Source of the DNA: Streptomyces avidinii | GTDB taxonomy: Bacteria; Actinomycetota; Actinomycetes; Streptomycetales; Streptomycetaceae | Direction of reading: 5' to 3' | Assembly (NCBI RefSeq): GCF_014650695.1 | Contig: NZ_BMVL01000018.1 | Location: 62,001-126,000, forward strand | Length of the DNA stretch: 64,000 bases | Shown here: piece after piece, positions 51,569 through 60,886 of the stretch | Layout: every line of letters starts with the position of its first letter | Numbering within the stretch: the stretch's first letter is position 1 | Translations under genes and position numbers: made by a program | The notes under the pieces: generated by a model | Databases searched by the model: none | The model's input: only the letters and a program-made list of their open reading frames with translations | Told to the model about the DNA's origin: nothing

Positions 51569-53272
51569 ATGTCAGAGATCCTCCACAACGGCAGCGCACC
51601 CCGGCTGCCCCGCCAGGTGGCCGACGCGTACGTCGACGACCTCATCGCCCTCGACCCGATCACGGGCACCTACCTCGGTGTCGCCGCGAGTTCGAGCAGG
51701 CTCCCGGACTTCTCCCCGGCGGGCCGCGCGGCCGTCGCCGAGCTCGCTCGTGAGACCCTCGCGCGCCTCGACGCCGCCGAGTCCGCGCCCGGCGCCGACA
51801 GCGACGCCGAACGCCGCTGCGCCCGGCTGCTGCGCGAGCGCCTCACCGCCGAGCTCGCCGTCCACGAGGCCGACGAGGACCTGTGCGCGGTCAGCAACAT
51901 CCACAGCCCCGCGCACTCCGTCCGCGAGATCTTCTCCCTGACCCCCGCCGACACCGACGAGGACTGGGCGGCGATCGCCGAGCGCCTGCGCGCCGTACCG
52001 GCCGCCTTCGACGGCTACCGCGAGAGCCTCGGACTCGGCCTGGAGCGCGGCCTGTACGGCGGCCCCCGCGCCACCACCACCATGATCGGACAGCTCACCA
52101 CCTGGGCCGGCCAGGACGGCTCGGAGGCGCCCTTCTTCGAGGGCTTCGCCGCCGCCGGTCCGGACTCCCTGCGCGCCGAGCTGGACACCGCGGCCGCCGG
52201 CGCGACCGCCGCGGTCATCGGTCTGCGCGACTGGATGACCTCGGTGTACGCCCCCGCCGTCGAGGGCAGGCCGGACACCGTGGGCCGCGAGCGCTACGCC
52301 CGCTGGTCCCGCTTCTTCAACGGTACGGACCTGGACCTGGACGAGGCGTACGCCTACGGCTGGTCGGAGTACCACCGCCTGCTCGCCGAGATGAAGTCGG
52401 AGGCGGCCAAGATCCTCCCGGGCGCCGGCCCCTGGGAAGTGCTGAAGCACCTCGACGAGCACGGCGCCCACATCGAGGGCGTGGACGAGGTCCAGGCCTG
52501 GCTCCAGGGCCTGATGGACGAGGTCATCGAGAACCTCGACGGCACCCACTTCGAACTCGCCGAGCGCGTCCGCAAGGTGGAGTCCCGCATCGCCCCGCCG
52601 GGCGGCCCCGCGGCCCCGTACTACACCTCCCCCTCGGAGGACTTCTCCCGCCCGGGCCGCACCTGGCTGCCCACCATGGGCCTGACCCGCTTCCCCGTGT
52701 ACGACCTGGTGTCCACCTGGTACCACGAGGGCGTGCCGGGCCACCACTTGCAGCTCGCGCAGTGGACGCACGTGGCGGACCAGCTCTCCCGCTACCAGGC
52801 CACCGTCGGCATGGTCAGCGCCAACGCCGAGGGCTGGGCGCTGTACGCGGAGCGGCTCATGGACGAGCTCGGCTACCTCAAGGACGCCGAGCAGCGCCTG
52901 GGCTACCTGGACTGCCAGATGATGCGCGCGGCGCGGGTCATCGTGGACATCGGCATGCACGTGGGCCTGCAGATCCCGGCGGACTCGCCGTTCCACCCGG
53001 GCGAGACCTGGACCGTGGACCTGGCTCAGGAGTTCTTCGGCCTGCACAGCGGCCGCCCGGCCGACTTCGTCGAGAGCGAGCTGACCCGCTACCTGTCGAT
53101 GCCGGGCCAGGCGATCGGCTACAAGCTGGGCGAGCGCGCCTGGCTGCTGGGCCGGGACAACGCCCGGGCCGCGCACGGCGATTCCTTCGACCTGAAGGCC
53201 TGGCACATGGCGGCGCTGTCGCAGGGTTCGCTGGGGCTGGACGACCTGGTGGACGAGCTGTCGAAGCTCTGA
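51569..53272 (+). CDS. DUF885 family metallopeptidase-like protein
   Basis: 567 residues. The metal site is TWYHEGVPGHHLQLA (HExxx..GHH, about residue 395) with the downstream EGWALYAERLMDELGY helix, both hallmarks of DUF885, which is related to gluzincin-type dipeptidases. Helical throughout; no signal peptide, so cytoplasmic. It may cleave peptides or amides; substrate unknown. The ATG at 51569 gives MSEILHNGSAPRLP; an ATG 39 bases earlier is a possible but weaker start. Ends at a long palindromic hairpin. Confidence 0.88.
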   Translation: MSEILHNGSAPRLPRQVADAYVDDLIALDPITGTYLGVAASSSRLPDFSPAGRAAVAELARETLARLDAAESAPGADSDAERRCARLLRERLTAELAVHEADEDLCAVSNIHSPAHSVREIFSLTPADTDEDWAAIAERLRAVPAAFDGYRESLGLGLERGLYGGPRATTTMIGQLTTWAGQDGSEAPFFEGFAAAGPDSLRAELDTAAAGATAAVIGLRDWMTSVYAPAVEGRPDTVGRERYARWSRFFNGTDLDLDEAYAYGWSEYHRLLAEMKSEAAKILPGAGPWEVLKHLDEHGAHIEGVDEVQAWLQGLMDEVIENLDGTHFELAERVRKVESRIAPPGGPAAPYYTSPSEDFSRPGRTWLPTMGLTRFPVYDLVSTWYHEGVPGHHLQLAQWTHVADQLSRYQATVGMVSANAEGWALYAERLMDELGYLKDAEQRLGYLDCQMMRAARVIVDIGMHVGLQIPADSPFHPGETWTVDLAQEFFGLHSGRPADFVESELTRYLSMPGQAIGYKLGERAWLLGRDNARAAHGDSFDLKAWHMAALSQGSLGLDDLVDELSKL

Positions 53273-53331
53273 CGGCCCGCCCGGTCGCCCCCGCGGCGGA
53301 CGACGGGCCACGGACGACGGGCCACGGACGA

Positions 53332-53373
53332 CGGACGGGCCGCTCCTCCCCCGGGGGACGAGCGGCCCGTCCG
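53332..53373. terminator. Nested palindrome between convergent DUF885 and rhodanese genes
   Basis: CGGACGGGCCGCTC (53332-53345) is mirrored exactly at 53360-53373, and the loop itself contains TCCCCCGGGGGA, so the 42 bases fold into one almost uninterrupted stem. Likely bidirectional terminator. Short direct repeats of ACGGACGACGGGCC precede it. Confidence 0.8.
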
Positions 53374-53386
53374 CGTGGCGGGCACT

Positions 53387-53902
53387 TCAGCAGCCGCAGT
53401 CGTCCGAGTCCGTCGGCGCGGTCAGCGGGTCGGCCTCGGCACGCTGCTGGTTCCCCTGCCAGGTCTCGACCTCGAAGCCCTCGCGGATCCAGTACTCGAT
53501 GCCACCGAGCATCTCCTTGACCTGGAAGCCGAGTTCGGCCAGGGCGAGGGCGGAGCGGGTGCCTCCGTTGCAGCCGGGGCCCCAGCAGTACGTCACCACG
53601 GGGATGCCCTTGTCCAGGAGCCGCTCCGCCTGCTCGGGAACGAGCGCGGTGGGCAGGTGGACGGCGCCGGGCACGTGGGCCTGGTCCCAGGACGGGGTGG
53701 AACGGGAGTCGACGAGCTGGAAGCCCAGCTCGGCGCCCTGCTCGCGGTGGGCCCGGAAGGCTGCGGCGACGTCCGAGACGTCCGCGTGGAAGGCCAGGCT
53801 CGCGGCGAAGTACGCGGCTGCCGCGGCCGGAGAGGCGGGCGGCACCCGCAGCACGGGATTGGTGGCGGCGGGGGCGGAGGAGGCGTTCTGCGTCGTCGTC
53901 AT
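53387..53902 (-). CDS. Rhodanese-domain protein
   Basis: 171 residues from the ATG at 53902. The rhodanese fold is seen in ELGFQLVDSRSTPSWDQAHVPGAVHLP and VTYCWGPGCNGGTRSA, where Cys106 is the probable persulphide-carrying residue; the loop is longer than the usual six and holds a second Cys111. The C terminus ends DDCGC. Role could be sulphur transfer. It is divergent from an Lrp-type regulator, so probably part of sulphur/amino acid control. Confidence 0.88.
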   Translation of the reverse strand: MTTTQNASSAPAATNPVLRVPPASPAAAAAYFAASLAFHADVSDVAAAFRAHREQGAELGFQLVDSRSTPSWDQAHVPGAVHLPTALVPEQAERLLDKGIPVVTYCWGPGCNGGTRSALALAELGFQVKEMLGGIEYWIREGFEVETWQGNQQRAEADPLTAPTDSDDCGC

Positions 53903-53940
53903 GGCCAAAAATCTACGATCCGTTGATCACCGCCGGAAGT

Positions 53941-53979
53941 GGATTTCCCCGGCCTTTTCCTTGTCCGACCGGGGAATCC
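53941..53979. promoter_or_regulatory. Inverted repeat in the rhodanese/lrp divergent region
   Basis: GGATTTCCCCGG (53941-53952) and CCGGGGAATCC (53969-53979) are inverse copies but for one base. The only conspicuous symmetry in the 94-base divergent region, so a likely Lrp binding site. Confidence 0.5.
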
Positions 53980-53996
53980 CCTGCTAGACCTGCCCC

Positions 53997-54443
53997 ATGA
54001 CCGACTATTCCCCTGACGCCACCGACTGGCGGATCCTCGAAGCCCTCCAGCGGGACGGGCGGGCCAGTTTCACGGAGCTCGCCCGCGCCGTGTCCATGTC
54101 CGCGAGCGCCGTCACCGAACGGGTCCGGCGGCTGGAGGAGACCGGGATCATCACCGGCTACACGGCGGTGGTGGATCCGGAGAAGCTCGGCAAGGCGATT
54201 CTCGCGCTGGTGCGGCTGCGCTACCCGCACGGCAACTACAAGCCGTTCCACGACTTCCTGGAGTCCACCTCCGAGATCCTGGAGGCCCATCACGTGACCG
54301 GCGACGACTGCTTCGTCCTCAAGGTCGCGGCCCGCTCGATGGCGCACCTGGAGGAGGTCACGGGCCGGATCTCCGGCCTGGGACCGGTGACGACCAGCAT
54401 CGTCTACTCCTCGCCGCTGCCCCGCAGGCCGCTCAGTCCGTGA
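53997..54443 (+). CDS. Lrp/AsnC family transcriptional regulator
   Basis: 148 residues. N-terminal helix-turn-helix TDWRILEALQRDGRASFTEL then SMSASAVTERVRRLEETGII; C-terminal RAM domain with HHVTGDDCFVLKVAARS and VTTSIVYSSPL. Amino acids are the usual effectors. It is divergent from the rhodanese gene. Its 3' end overlaps the convergent sbcC gene by 11 bases. Confidence 0.93.
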   Translation: MTDYSPDATDWRILEALQRDGRASFTELARAVSMSASAVTERVRRLEETGIITGYTAVVDPEKLGKAILALVRLRYPHGNYKPFHDFLESTSEILEAHHVTGDDCFVLKVAARSMAHLEEVTGRISGLGPVTTSIVYSSPLPRRPLSP

Positions 54444-57400
54444 GCGCCGCCGTGCGGTGGCGGACCACGGAGCCGCCGCGCTGCTTGACGATCTCCAGCT
54501 GGGCCTGGACCCGGGTCCGCAGGTCGGCGACGTGGCTGACGATGCCGACGCTGCGGTCCCGCTCGCGCAGCGAGTCCAGGACGTCCAGCACCTCGTCCAG
54601 GGACTGGTCGTCGAGGCTGCCGAAGCCCTCGTCGATGAAGAGGGTGTCGAGCCGCATGCCGCCGGCCTCGTCGGTGACCACGTCCGCGAGCCCCAGGGCC
54701 AGGGCGAGCGAGGCGAAGAAGGTCTCGCCGCCCGACAGCGTGGCGGTGTCCCGCTCGCTGCCGGTCCACGAGTCGACCACGTGCAGCCCGAGGCCCGAGC
54801 GCCCCCGCCCGCTCGACCGGGTGTCGGAGTGCACGAGGGTGTAGCGGCCTCCGGACATGCGCAGCAGCCGTACGGTCGCGGCGGCGGCCACCTGCTCCAG
54901 GCGGGCGGCCAGTACGTAGGCCTCCAGGCGCATCTTGCGCTCGTTGTCGGCGGAGGTGCCCGCGGTGAGCCCGGCCAGCCGGGCGACCCGGTCGTAGGCC
55001 TCGCGCAGCGGTCCGAGGGCGTGCAGTTCCTGCTCGGCCTGCCGGGAGAGCCGGTCCAGTTCCGCGCAGCGCACCCGGGCCGCGTCGGCGGCCGATCCTG
55101 CCGTACGAAGCTTCGCCGCGGCCGAGGCCGCGTACGCCTCGGCCGCATCCGGTGCGGCCGGAGGCAGGGCTGCCGCTTCGGCGGCGCCGGTCTCGCGGCG
55201 GCGGTCCGCCAGCAGGGCCTCCTCCGTCTGCCAGGCGTCCAGCCGGTGTTGGAGCGCGGTGCGTTCGTACTCGGGGAGCACCGCGTCGGCGGCGGCCTCG
55301 ATGGTGTCGAAACCGGCCTTGAAGGCAGCGTCGGCGAGCTGGTCGTCGGCCTCCTTCAGCCGGGCGGCGGTGCTCTCGGCCCGCCGCAGCGAGGTGGCCG
55401 CGCCGGAGACCATGCGGACCCGGTCCTCCAGGGTCCGGGCGCGGGCCGCGACGGTGGGCGCGCCGTCCCGCACGAGGGCGAGTTCGGCCTCCAGCCCGGC
55501 CTGTTCGCGGTCCAGGGCCTCGCGCCGGGAGGCCCTGGCGGCGGCCCGGGTCTCGGCGCCCTGCCGGTCCGCGCTGCGCGCGGCGTGCTCCCGCTCGGCC
55601 CGGGCCAGCTGCTCACGGGCGGCGTGCAGACCGGCGGCCGAGGCGTGGGCGGCGGCATGGCGGGCGCTCAGGTCTGCGGTCAGGGCGAGGAGTTCGGCGG
55701 TGGTCGCCTCCCCGGCCGCGGCCGCGGCCTCGGCGCGGGCCTCCTGCGCGGCGGCCAGCCTGCGCTCGACGGCGGCCCTGGCCTGCTCGGCCCGTTCGAA
55801 GAGGCCGTGGGCGGCGTCCTCCGCCGCGCGGTCCACGTGTCCGGGGGCCGGGCGGGCCGGAGCGGGGTGCTCGGCGGACCCGCACACGGTGCATGCCTCC
55901 CCGACCACCAGGGCCTCGGCGAGCTCGGCGGCGATTCCGCGCAGCCGGGCCTCCTTGAGCTCCAGCCAGCGCTCCCGGGCCGCGGCCGATTCCTCGCGCA
56001 GGGTGAGCAGTTCACCCGAGGCGCGCTCGGCCTCGGCATCGAGCTCGTCGCGTCGGCGGGCGGAGTTCAGCTGCATGCGGGCGGGTTCGAGCCGGCCGGC
56101 GAGCTGCTCGGCCAGGGTCGCGGCCTGCTGGGCGGCGTCCACCCGTTCCTGCAGCTCGGTCCGGGTCGCCTCCCAGCGCTCCAGCCACTCGGCGGACTCC
56201 TGGTGCTGATCCTCGGCGGCCCGGGACTCCCGTTCCAGGTCGGCGCGTTCGCGGCCGATCTCGGCGCTGCGCTGCTCGGCGCGCTGCGCCGCGCCCAGGG
56301 CACCGAGTGCCTCGCGCAGCCGCTGCTCGATGTCGGCGAGCTGCTCGGTCCCCGCTTCCTTCAGCGTGGGCGGAAGCTGCGCCCGGGCGGAGGTCTCGGC
56401 GTGCGCGGCGGCGAGGTGTGCGGCGGAGGCGGCGCCGCGCAGCTCCAGGGCGGGGGCCACCAGGGCGCCCCGCCGGGCCCGGTCCAGCAGGCCGCGCACC
56501 CGGTCCCGCTCGGGTTCGGCCTCGGCGAGCACGGCGGCCCGGCGGAGGGTCTCCGCGTGCCGGCGCTGCAGCCGGTCGAGCTCCCGGGCGTCCTCGGCGG
56601 CCCGCCGGGCGGCCGCGTGCCGGCTCTCGACGGCGGCCAGCGCGTACTCGGCGACGTCGAGGCGCTCGCGGGCCGCGCACCGGGCGACGGCCGCCCAGGC
56701 CCGGACGGCCTCGGCGAGCCCGGGGTCCCCCGGCTGGTGTCCGGGCATGGGCCAGGCGCGCAGGTCCGCGCTGTCCCCGGCGGCCTGGGCGAGCCGCTGG
56801 GCGGTGTGGAGCACCTTCTCGTCGCCGGCCCGGACCTTCGCCTCGGCGGCCCGGCGGCGTTCGCCGAGCAGGGCCTCGACGGCCGCGAAGCGGCGGGTGT
56901 CGAAGAGCCGGCCGAGCAGGCGGCCGCGGGCCGCCTCGTCGGCGCGCAGGAACCGTGCGAACTCCCCCTGCGGCAGCAGCACGACCTGGCAGAACTGCTC
57001 GCGGCTCATGCCGAGCAGCTGCTCGATCTCCTCGCCGATCTCCTGGTGGGAGCGGCTGAGCGCGTCCCAGCCCTCGCCGGTGTGCTCGCGCAGCCAGCTC
57101 TGGGCCTTGTCCTTGGTGGTGCCCGTACCGCGCTTCTTCGGGCGCTCCTGCTCGGGGCGGCGGGTGATCTCCAGGCGGCGGCCGCCCGCGGTGAGTTCGA
57201 GGGTGACCTCGGTCGGAACGTGGGCGGCGGCGTGGTCGCTGCGCAGGCTGGTGCCGGGGGCCTGGCGGGGGCCGGGCACGGAGCCGTAGAGCGCGTAGCA
57301 GACGGCGTCGAGGACGGAGGTCTTCCCTGCGCCGGTCGGTCCGTGGAGCAGGAAGATCCCTGCGGCGGACAGCGCGTCGAAGTCGATCTCCTGGGGCTCG

Positions 57401-57444
57401 GCGAACGGCCCGAACGCGGTGACGGCCAGCCGGTGCAGCCTCAT
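54433..57444 (-). CDS. sbcC: Exonuclease SbcC (SMC-like ATPase)
   Basis: 1003 residues. Walker A LLHGPTGAGKTSVLDA at the N terminus, a long Ala/Glu/Arg-rich coiled coil broken in the middle by the zinc hook CTVCGS (Cys518, Cys521), and the C-terminal signature/Walker B LSGGETFFASLALALGLAD with VDSW and FIDEGFGSLD. With SbcD it forms the Mre11-Rad50-like nuclease that cuts hairpins and palindromes and repairs breaks. Its start overlaps the sbcD stop in ATGA. Confidence 0.96.
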   Translation of the reverse strand: MRLHRLAVTAFGPFAEPQEIDFDALSAAGIFLLHGPTGAGKTSVLDAVCYALYGSVPGPRQAPGTSLRSDHAAAHVPTEVTLELTAGGRRLEITRRPEQERPKKRGTGTTKDKAQSWLREHTGEGWDALSRSHQEIGEEIEQLLGMSREQFCQVVLLPQGEFARFLRADEAARGRLLGRLFDTRRFAAVEALLGERRRAAEAKVRAGDEKVLHTAQRLAQAAGDSADLRAWPMPGHQPGDPGLAEAVRAWAAVARCAARERLDVAEYALAAVESRHAAARRAAEDARELDRLQRRHAETLRRAAVLAEAEPERDRVRGLLDRARRGALVAPALELRGAASAAHLAAAHAETSARAQLPPTLKEAGTEQLADIEQRLREALGALGAAQRAEQRSAEIGRERADLERESRAAEDQHQESAEWLERWEATRTELQERVDAAQQAATLAEQLAGRLEPARMQLNSARRRDELDAEAERASGELLTLREESAAARERWLELKEARLRGIAAELAEALVVGEACTVCGSAEHPAPARPAPGHVDRAAEDAAHGLFERAEQARAAVERRLAAAQEARAEAAAAAGEATTAELLALTADLSARHAAAHASAAGLHAAREQLARAEREHAARSADRQGAETRAAARASRREALDREQAGLEAELALVRDGAPTVAARARTLEDRVRMVSGAATSLRRAESTAARLKEADDQLADAAFKAGFDTIEAAADAVLPEYERTALQHRLDAWQTEEALLADRRRETGAAEAAALPPAAPDAAEAYAASAAAKLRTAGSAADAARVRCAELDRLSRQAEQELHALGPLREAYDRVARLAGLTAGTSADNERKMRLEAYVLAARLEQVAAAATVRLLRMSGGRYTLVHSDTRSSGRGRSGLGLHVVDSWTGSERDTATLSGGETFFASLALALGLADVVTDEAGGMRLDTLFIDEGFGSLDDQSLDEVLDVLDSLRERDRSVGIVSHVADLRTRVQAQLEIVKQRGGSVVRHRTAALTD

Positions 57445-58628
57445 CGGTGGGTCTCCCGGTGGCTGTCGTCGGCCCGTACGTCGTCGAAGGCGCCCTGGAG
57501 GACGGCCCGTTCGGCCTCGTCCGCGTGACCGCCGCCGCGCACGTGGGCGACGAAGTCCTCGGCGATCTCCTGGTCGGTGCGGCCGCGCAGCCGCTGGGCG
57601 TAGGAGGCGCCGGTCTCCTCCCGGCGGCCCTCGGGGTCGAAGGCGAGGGTGAGGGTGTGCGGGAAGCGGGCGGCGAGCCGGGCCATGGGGTCGTCGGGCC
57701 GGACCGGGTCGGTGAGGGTCGCCTCGACCCAGGCGTCCTCGTGCTCCTGGTGCGCCGGGTCCTCCAGGAGGTGCTCCAGCCGTCCGCGGAGCCGGGCGAG
57801 GGCGCGCGGTACGGGGGTGTCGATGCGCTCGGCGGCGGCGATCTCGCCCTGGGCGCCCAGCTCGATCAGCCACATGGTCTTGCGGTGGTCGGCCTCGGAG
57901 AAGGAGTAGGCGAGCGGGGAACCGCTGTAGCGGACCCGTTCGTTGATGGTCTGGCAGCCGTGGAGGTGGCCGAGGGCGGCGTAGTCCACCCCGTCGAAGA
58001 CGGAGGCGGGCACGGCCTCGACGCCGCCGACGGTGATGTCGCGTTCGCTGTCGCTGGCCTGCCCGCCCGTGACGAAGGCGTGCGCGAGGACGATCGAGCG
58101 GGTGCCGGGCGCACGGGCGGCCAGGTCGGCGCGGATCCGGTCCATGGCGGCGCCGAGGACCGCCTCGTGGCTCACCTTCTGCGCGCTGAACTCGTCCTTG
58201 ACCAGGGCGGGCTCCAGGTACGGCAGGCCGTAGAGCGCCACGTCACCGTGTGCGTCGGCCAGTACGACGGGGTCGGCGCAGCCGGCGGGGTCGGTCCGCA
58301 GGTGGATCCCCGCCCGGTCGATCAGCCCGGCGCCGACGCCGAGCCGGCGCGCGGAGTCGTGGTTGCCGGAGATCATCACGGTGGGCACACCGAGATCGGC
58401 GAGGCGGTGCAGGGCGCGGTCGTACAGCTCCACGGCGGGCAGTGGGGGCACGGCCCGGTCGTAGACGTCACCGGCGACGAGTACGGCGTCGACCTCGTGC
58501 GCGCGGACGGTCTCGATGAGGTGGTCGATGAAGACCGCCTGGGCGCCGAGCAGGTTGACCCGGTGGAAGGCCCGGCCGAGGTGCCAGTCGGAGGTGTGCA
58601 GGAACTTCACTCGCCGGCCCCGCCGCAC
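57441..58628 (-). CDS. sbcD: Exonuclease SbcD
   Basis: 395 residues of the Mre11-like calcineurin phosphoesterase: LHTSDWHLGR, VAGDVYDRA, ISGNHDSARRLG, LAHAFVTG and LGHLHGCQ provide the metal ligands. The GTG at 58628 has AGGGGGAG seven bases upstream; a second GTG at 58610 (VKFLHTSDWHLG) is closer to the typical family start but has no ribosome site, so the start is open by six codons. Nuclease subunit of SbcCD. Its presence is relevant given the long palindromes in this window. Confidence 0.95.
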   Translation of the reverse strand: MRRGRRVKFLHTSDWHLGRAFHRVNLLGAQAVFIDHLIETVRAHEVDAVLVAGDVYDRAVPPLPAVELYDRALHRLADLGVPTVMISGNHDSARRLGVGAGLIDRAGIHLRTDPAGCADPVVLADAHGDVALYGLPYLEPALVKDEFSAQKVSHEAVLGAAMDRIRADLAARAPGTRSIVLAHAFVTGGQASDSERDITVGGVEAVPASVFDGVDYAALGHLHGCQTINERVRYSGSPLAYSFSEADHRKTMWLIELGAQGEIAAAERIDTPVPRALARLRGRLEHLLEDPAHQEHEDAWVEATLTDPVRPDDPMARLAARFPHTLTLAFDPEGRREETGASYAQRLRGRTDQEIAEDFVAHVRGGGHADEAERAVLQGAFDDVRADDSHRETHR

Positions 58629-58695
58629 ATGCCGTCTCCCCCTGGTCGTCTCCCGCTCGCTGAACCCCTCTACGCTAACCCGTCCCGGGGGTCGC

Positions 58696-59322
58696 TCAGG
58701 GCGCGTACGTCTCCCCGCCGAGGGTGAGAGCGGCGCTGCCGGCCGTGGTGTCGGCGAGCCAGGCCTCGAAGGCGGGCAGGTCGGCCTCGGGGAGGGCGAC
58801 CTCGATCTCCACGGCGGACCCGTAACGCAGATCCACCACGGTCCGGCCGGTGGAGCGCAGGTCGTTCTGGGTCTTGCCGGCCCGCTGGTGGTCGACGGTG
58901 ACGGTGGCCAGCCGGTAGCGGCGCCGGGTGACGGTGCCGAGCTCGTCGAGGGCCTCGCCGACGACCCCGCCGTAGGCCCTGATCAGGCCGCCGGCACCGA
59001 GTTTCACACCGCCGTAGTAACGGGTGACGACGGCCACCGCGTAGCGGACGTCGCGGCGCATGAGCATCTGCAGCATGGGCACCCCGGCGGTGCCGCCGGG
59101 CTCGCCGTCGTCGCTGGCCTTCTGGACGGACGCGTCGGCGCCGACGACGTAGGCGAAGCAGTTGTGGGTGGCGGTGGGGTGCTCCTTGCGGATGCGCGCG
59201 ACGAAGTCCTGCGCCTCCTGCTCGGTCGCGGCGGGCGCGAGCGAGCACAGGAAGCGCGAGCGGTTGATCTCGGACTCGTGCACGCCCTCACGGGCCACCG
59301 TCACGTACTGGTCTGCCTTCAC
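58696..59322 (-). CDS. YigZ/IMPACT family protein
   Basis: 208 residues. SEINRSRFLCSLAPA, HPTATHNCFAYV, DGEPGGTAGVPML and VVTRYYGGVKLGAGGL are the UPF0029/IMPACT signatures, with the C-terminal DUF1949 ferredoxin-like domain. Bacterial members are of unsettled function, possibly in RNA or protein quality control. Single gene. Confidence 0.93.
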   Translation of the reverse strand: MKADQYVTVAREGVHESEINRSRFLCSLAPAATEQEAQDFVARIRKEHPTATHNCFAYVVGADASVQKASDDGEPGGTAGVPMLQMLMRRDVRYAVAVVTRYYGGVKLGAGGLIRAYGGVVGEALDELGTVTRRRYRLATVTVDHQRAGKTQNDLRSTGRTVVDLRYGSAVEIEVALPEADLPAFEAWLADTTAGSAALTLGGETYAP

Positions 59323-59363
59323 CTCACCACCCTAAGCCGTGGCGACGGGCTACCTTGGCGGTC

Positions 59364-59639
59364 ATGAAACTGCGGGGGCGGAACTACCGGTACGTGGGCC
59401 CGCCCGAGCTGAGGGCACTCGCCCACCCGGGCACCGAGGGCCGACCCATCCTCTCGGTCGCGGACGCCCTCGACGCGGTCGGGATCGGCCTGCGCACGGG
59501 CGGCTTCACGCACGCGGTGGTCTTCCGGCGGTGCCCTGCCTGCGGGCAGCTGAACATCGTGCGGGACGGGGACTTCGTCTGTGTCTTCTGCGACGGGGCG
59601 CTGCCACCCGATTGGAACGTGGACCCGTCGCCCGCGTAG
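59364..59639 (+). CDS. Small zinc-ribbon protein
   Basis: 91 residues from an ATG that has TACCTT ending seven bases upstream and no ribosome site, suggesting a leaderless transcript. Two CxxC pairs, CPACGQ and CVFCDG, near the C terminus form a probable zinc ribbon. The N-terminal half is a basic region (MKLRGRNYRYVGPPEL). Function unknown. Confidence 0.75.
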   Translation: MKLRGRNYRYVGPPELRALAHPGTEGRPILSVADALDAVGIGLRTGGFTHAVVFRRCPACGQLNIVRDGDFVCVFCDGALPPDWNVDPSPA

Positions 59640-59753
59640 CCGGCGGGGAATCGCACCCGGGTGTTTTCGGTTGATCCGGCTGAGCGCCGGTCCGACGCAG
59701 TGAGAAGCAGTGCACGGGGCCGGCGGGGACGAGAACATCAGGAGGCGGCACAC

Positions 59754-60158
59754 GTGTACGGCGACCCGGCAACCATCCGCAAGATCCTCACCGAGCTCGG
59801 CGACACCTGGGCCGTGGTGGGCCTCTCGAACAACCAGGACCGCGCGGCCTACGGGGTGGCGCGCGTGCTCCAGCGGTTCGGCAAGCGGGTGATCCCCGTG
59901 CACCCCAAGGCCGAGACCGTCCACGGTGAGCCCGGGTACGCCTCCCTGGCGGACATCCCGTTCAAGGTGGACGTGGTGGACGTCTTCGTGAACAGCGAGC
60001 TGGCCGGGCCGGTGGCGGACCAGGCTGTCGCCGTCGGCGCCGAGGCCGTCTGGTTCCAGCTCGGCGTGATCGACGAGGCCGCGTACGCCCGCACCCGCGA
60101 GGCCGGGCTGACGATGGTCATGGACCGCTGCCCCGCGATCGAGATCCCGGCGCTCTAG
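59754..60158 (+). CDS. CoA-binding domain protein (YccU-like)
   Basis: 134 residues from a GTG with AGGAGG about nine bases upstream. The Rossmann-type CoA-binding fold shows as WAVVGLSNNQDRAAYGVARVLQRFGKRVIPVHP and VDVVDVFVNSE, ending MVMDRCPAIEI. Related small proteins bind CoA; role not established. Overlaps the convergent XRE-cupin stop by four bases. Confidence 0.9.
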   Translation: MYGDPATIRKILTELGDTWAVVGLSNNQDRAAYGVARVLQRFGKRVIPVHPKAETVHGEPGYASLADIPFKVDVVDVFVNSELAGPVADQAVAVGAEAVWFQLGVIDEAAYARTREAGLTMVMDRCPAIEIPAL

Positions 60159-60784
60159 GACGTCGGCGCGCCGGCGCCCGTGCCCCCGTGTGCATGCGCG
60201 GGCACCGGCGCCGAGACCGGGGGAACCGACACCGCGAGGGTCATCTCCATCGGTACGGAGCCGTCGTTGCGGTAGGAATGCGCGAGGTTGGCCTCGAAGG
60301 TGGCCGCGGCTCCGGCCGGGACGCGGAACTCCTCCTCGCCGACCACCAGGGTCAGCTCCCCGACCGTGACGTGCAGCATCTCGATGGTGCCGGACGGGTG
60401 CGGGACGGAGTCCGTCCCCTCGCCCGGCACCAGGTGCCAGGTCCACAGCTCCATCGGCCCCCGCTCGTCGGTGCCGATGAGCATCGTCGTCGAGCTGCCC
60501 GCCTCACTGGACCAGATCCGGACGACCTGGTCCGGGGGGACGACCCGGACCTGCGGGCCCCGGTCGTGGTCGAGGAGCGCGGAGATGCTGACGCCGAGCG
60601 CGTCGGCCAGCCGGACCGTGGTGCCGACGCTCGGGTTCGTACGGGCCTGCTCGATCTGGATGATCATCCCGCGGCTCACTCCCGCGCGAGCCGCCAGCGA
60701 GTCCAGGGTGAAGCCGCGCTCCCCGCGCCACCGCTTGAGGTTCCGGGCGAGCGCCTGGGTGAGCTGTTCGAGATCCGACACCAT
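60155..60784 (-). CDS. XRE-cupin transcriptional regulator
   Basis: 209 residues from the ATG at 60784. Helix-turn-helix about 10-65 (GERGFTLDSLAARAGVSRGM then IQIEQARTNPSVG) and a C-terminal cupin (about 105-180, PHPSGTIEMLHVTVGELTLVVG). These regulators usually sense small molecules in the cupin and control a divergent gene. Here the divergent gene is an EamA exporter. A TCCAA-TATT-TTGGA palindrome lies just upstream of the start. Confidence 0.92.
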   Translation of the reverse strand: MVSDLEQLTQALARNLKRWRGERGFTLDSLAARAGVSRGMIIQIEQARTNPSVGTTVRLADALGVSISALLDHDRGPQVRVVPPDQVVRIWSSEAGSSTTMLIGTDERGPMELWTWHLVPGEGTDSVPHPSGTIEMLHVTVGELTLVVGEEEFRVPAGAAATFEANLAHSYRNDGSVPMEMTLAVSVPPVSAPVPAHAHGGTGAGAPTS

Positions 60785-60788
60785 TCCG

Positions 60789-60802
60789 TCCAATATTTTG
60801 GA
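60789..60802. promoter_or_regulatory. Operator-like palindrome for the XRE-cupin regulator
   Basis: TCCAA (60789-60793) and TTGGA (60798-60802) are perfect inverse arms around TATT, four bases upstream of the regulator start. TCCAA recurs at 60811-60815. Likely autoregulatory site. Confidence 0.55.
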
Positions 60803-60820
60803 TGACAGAGTCCAACAGAG

Positions 60821-60870
60821 TGCACTAACGTGTTCTGTATTCGATGCTGCACTCCACCGTTCACTGCACT
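60821..60870 (+). promoter_or_regulatory. Three TGCACT direct repeats upstream of the EamA gene
   Basis: TGCACT occurs at 60821-60826, 60848-60853 and 60865-60870 within 50 bases and just upstream of the transporter start. Their clustering suggests a regulator site; whether for the XRE-cupin protein is inference. Confidence 0.4.
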
Positions 60871-60886
60871 GTACTGCGAGGCCCCC

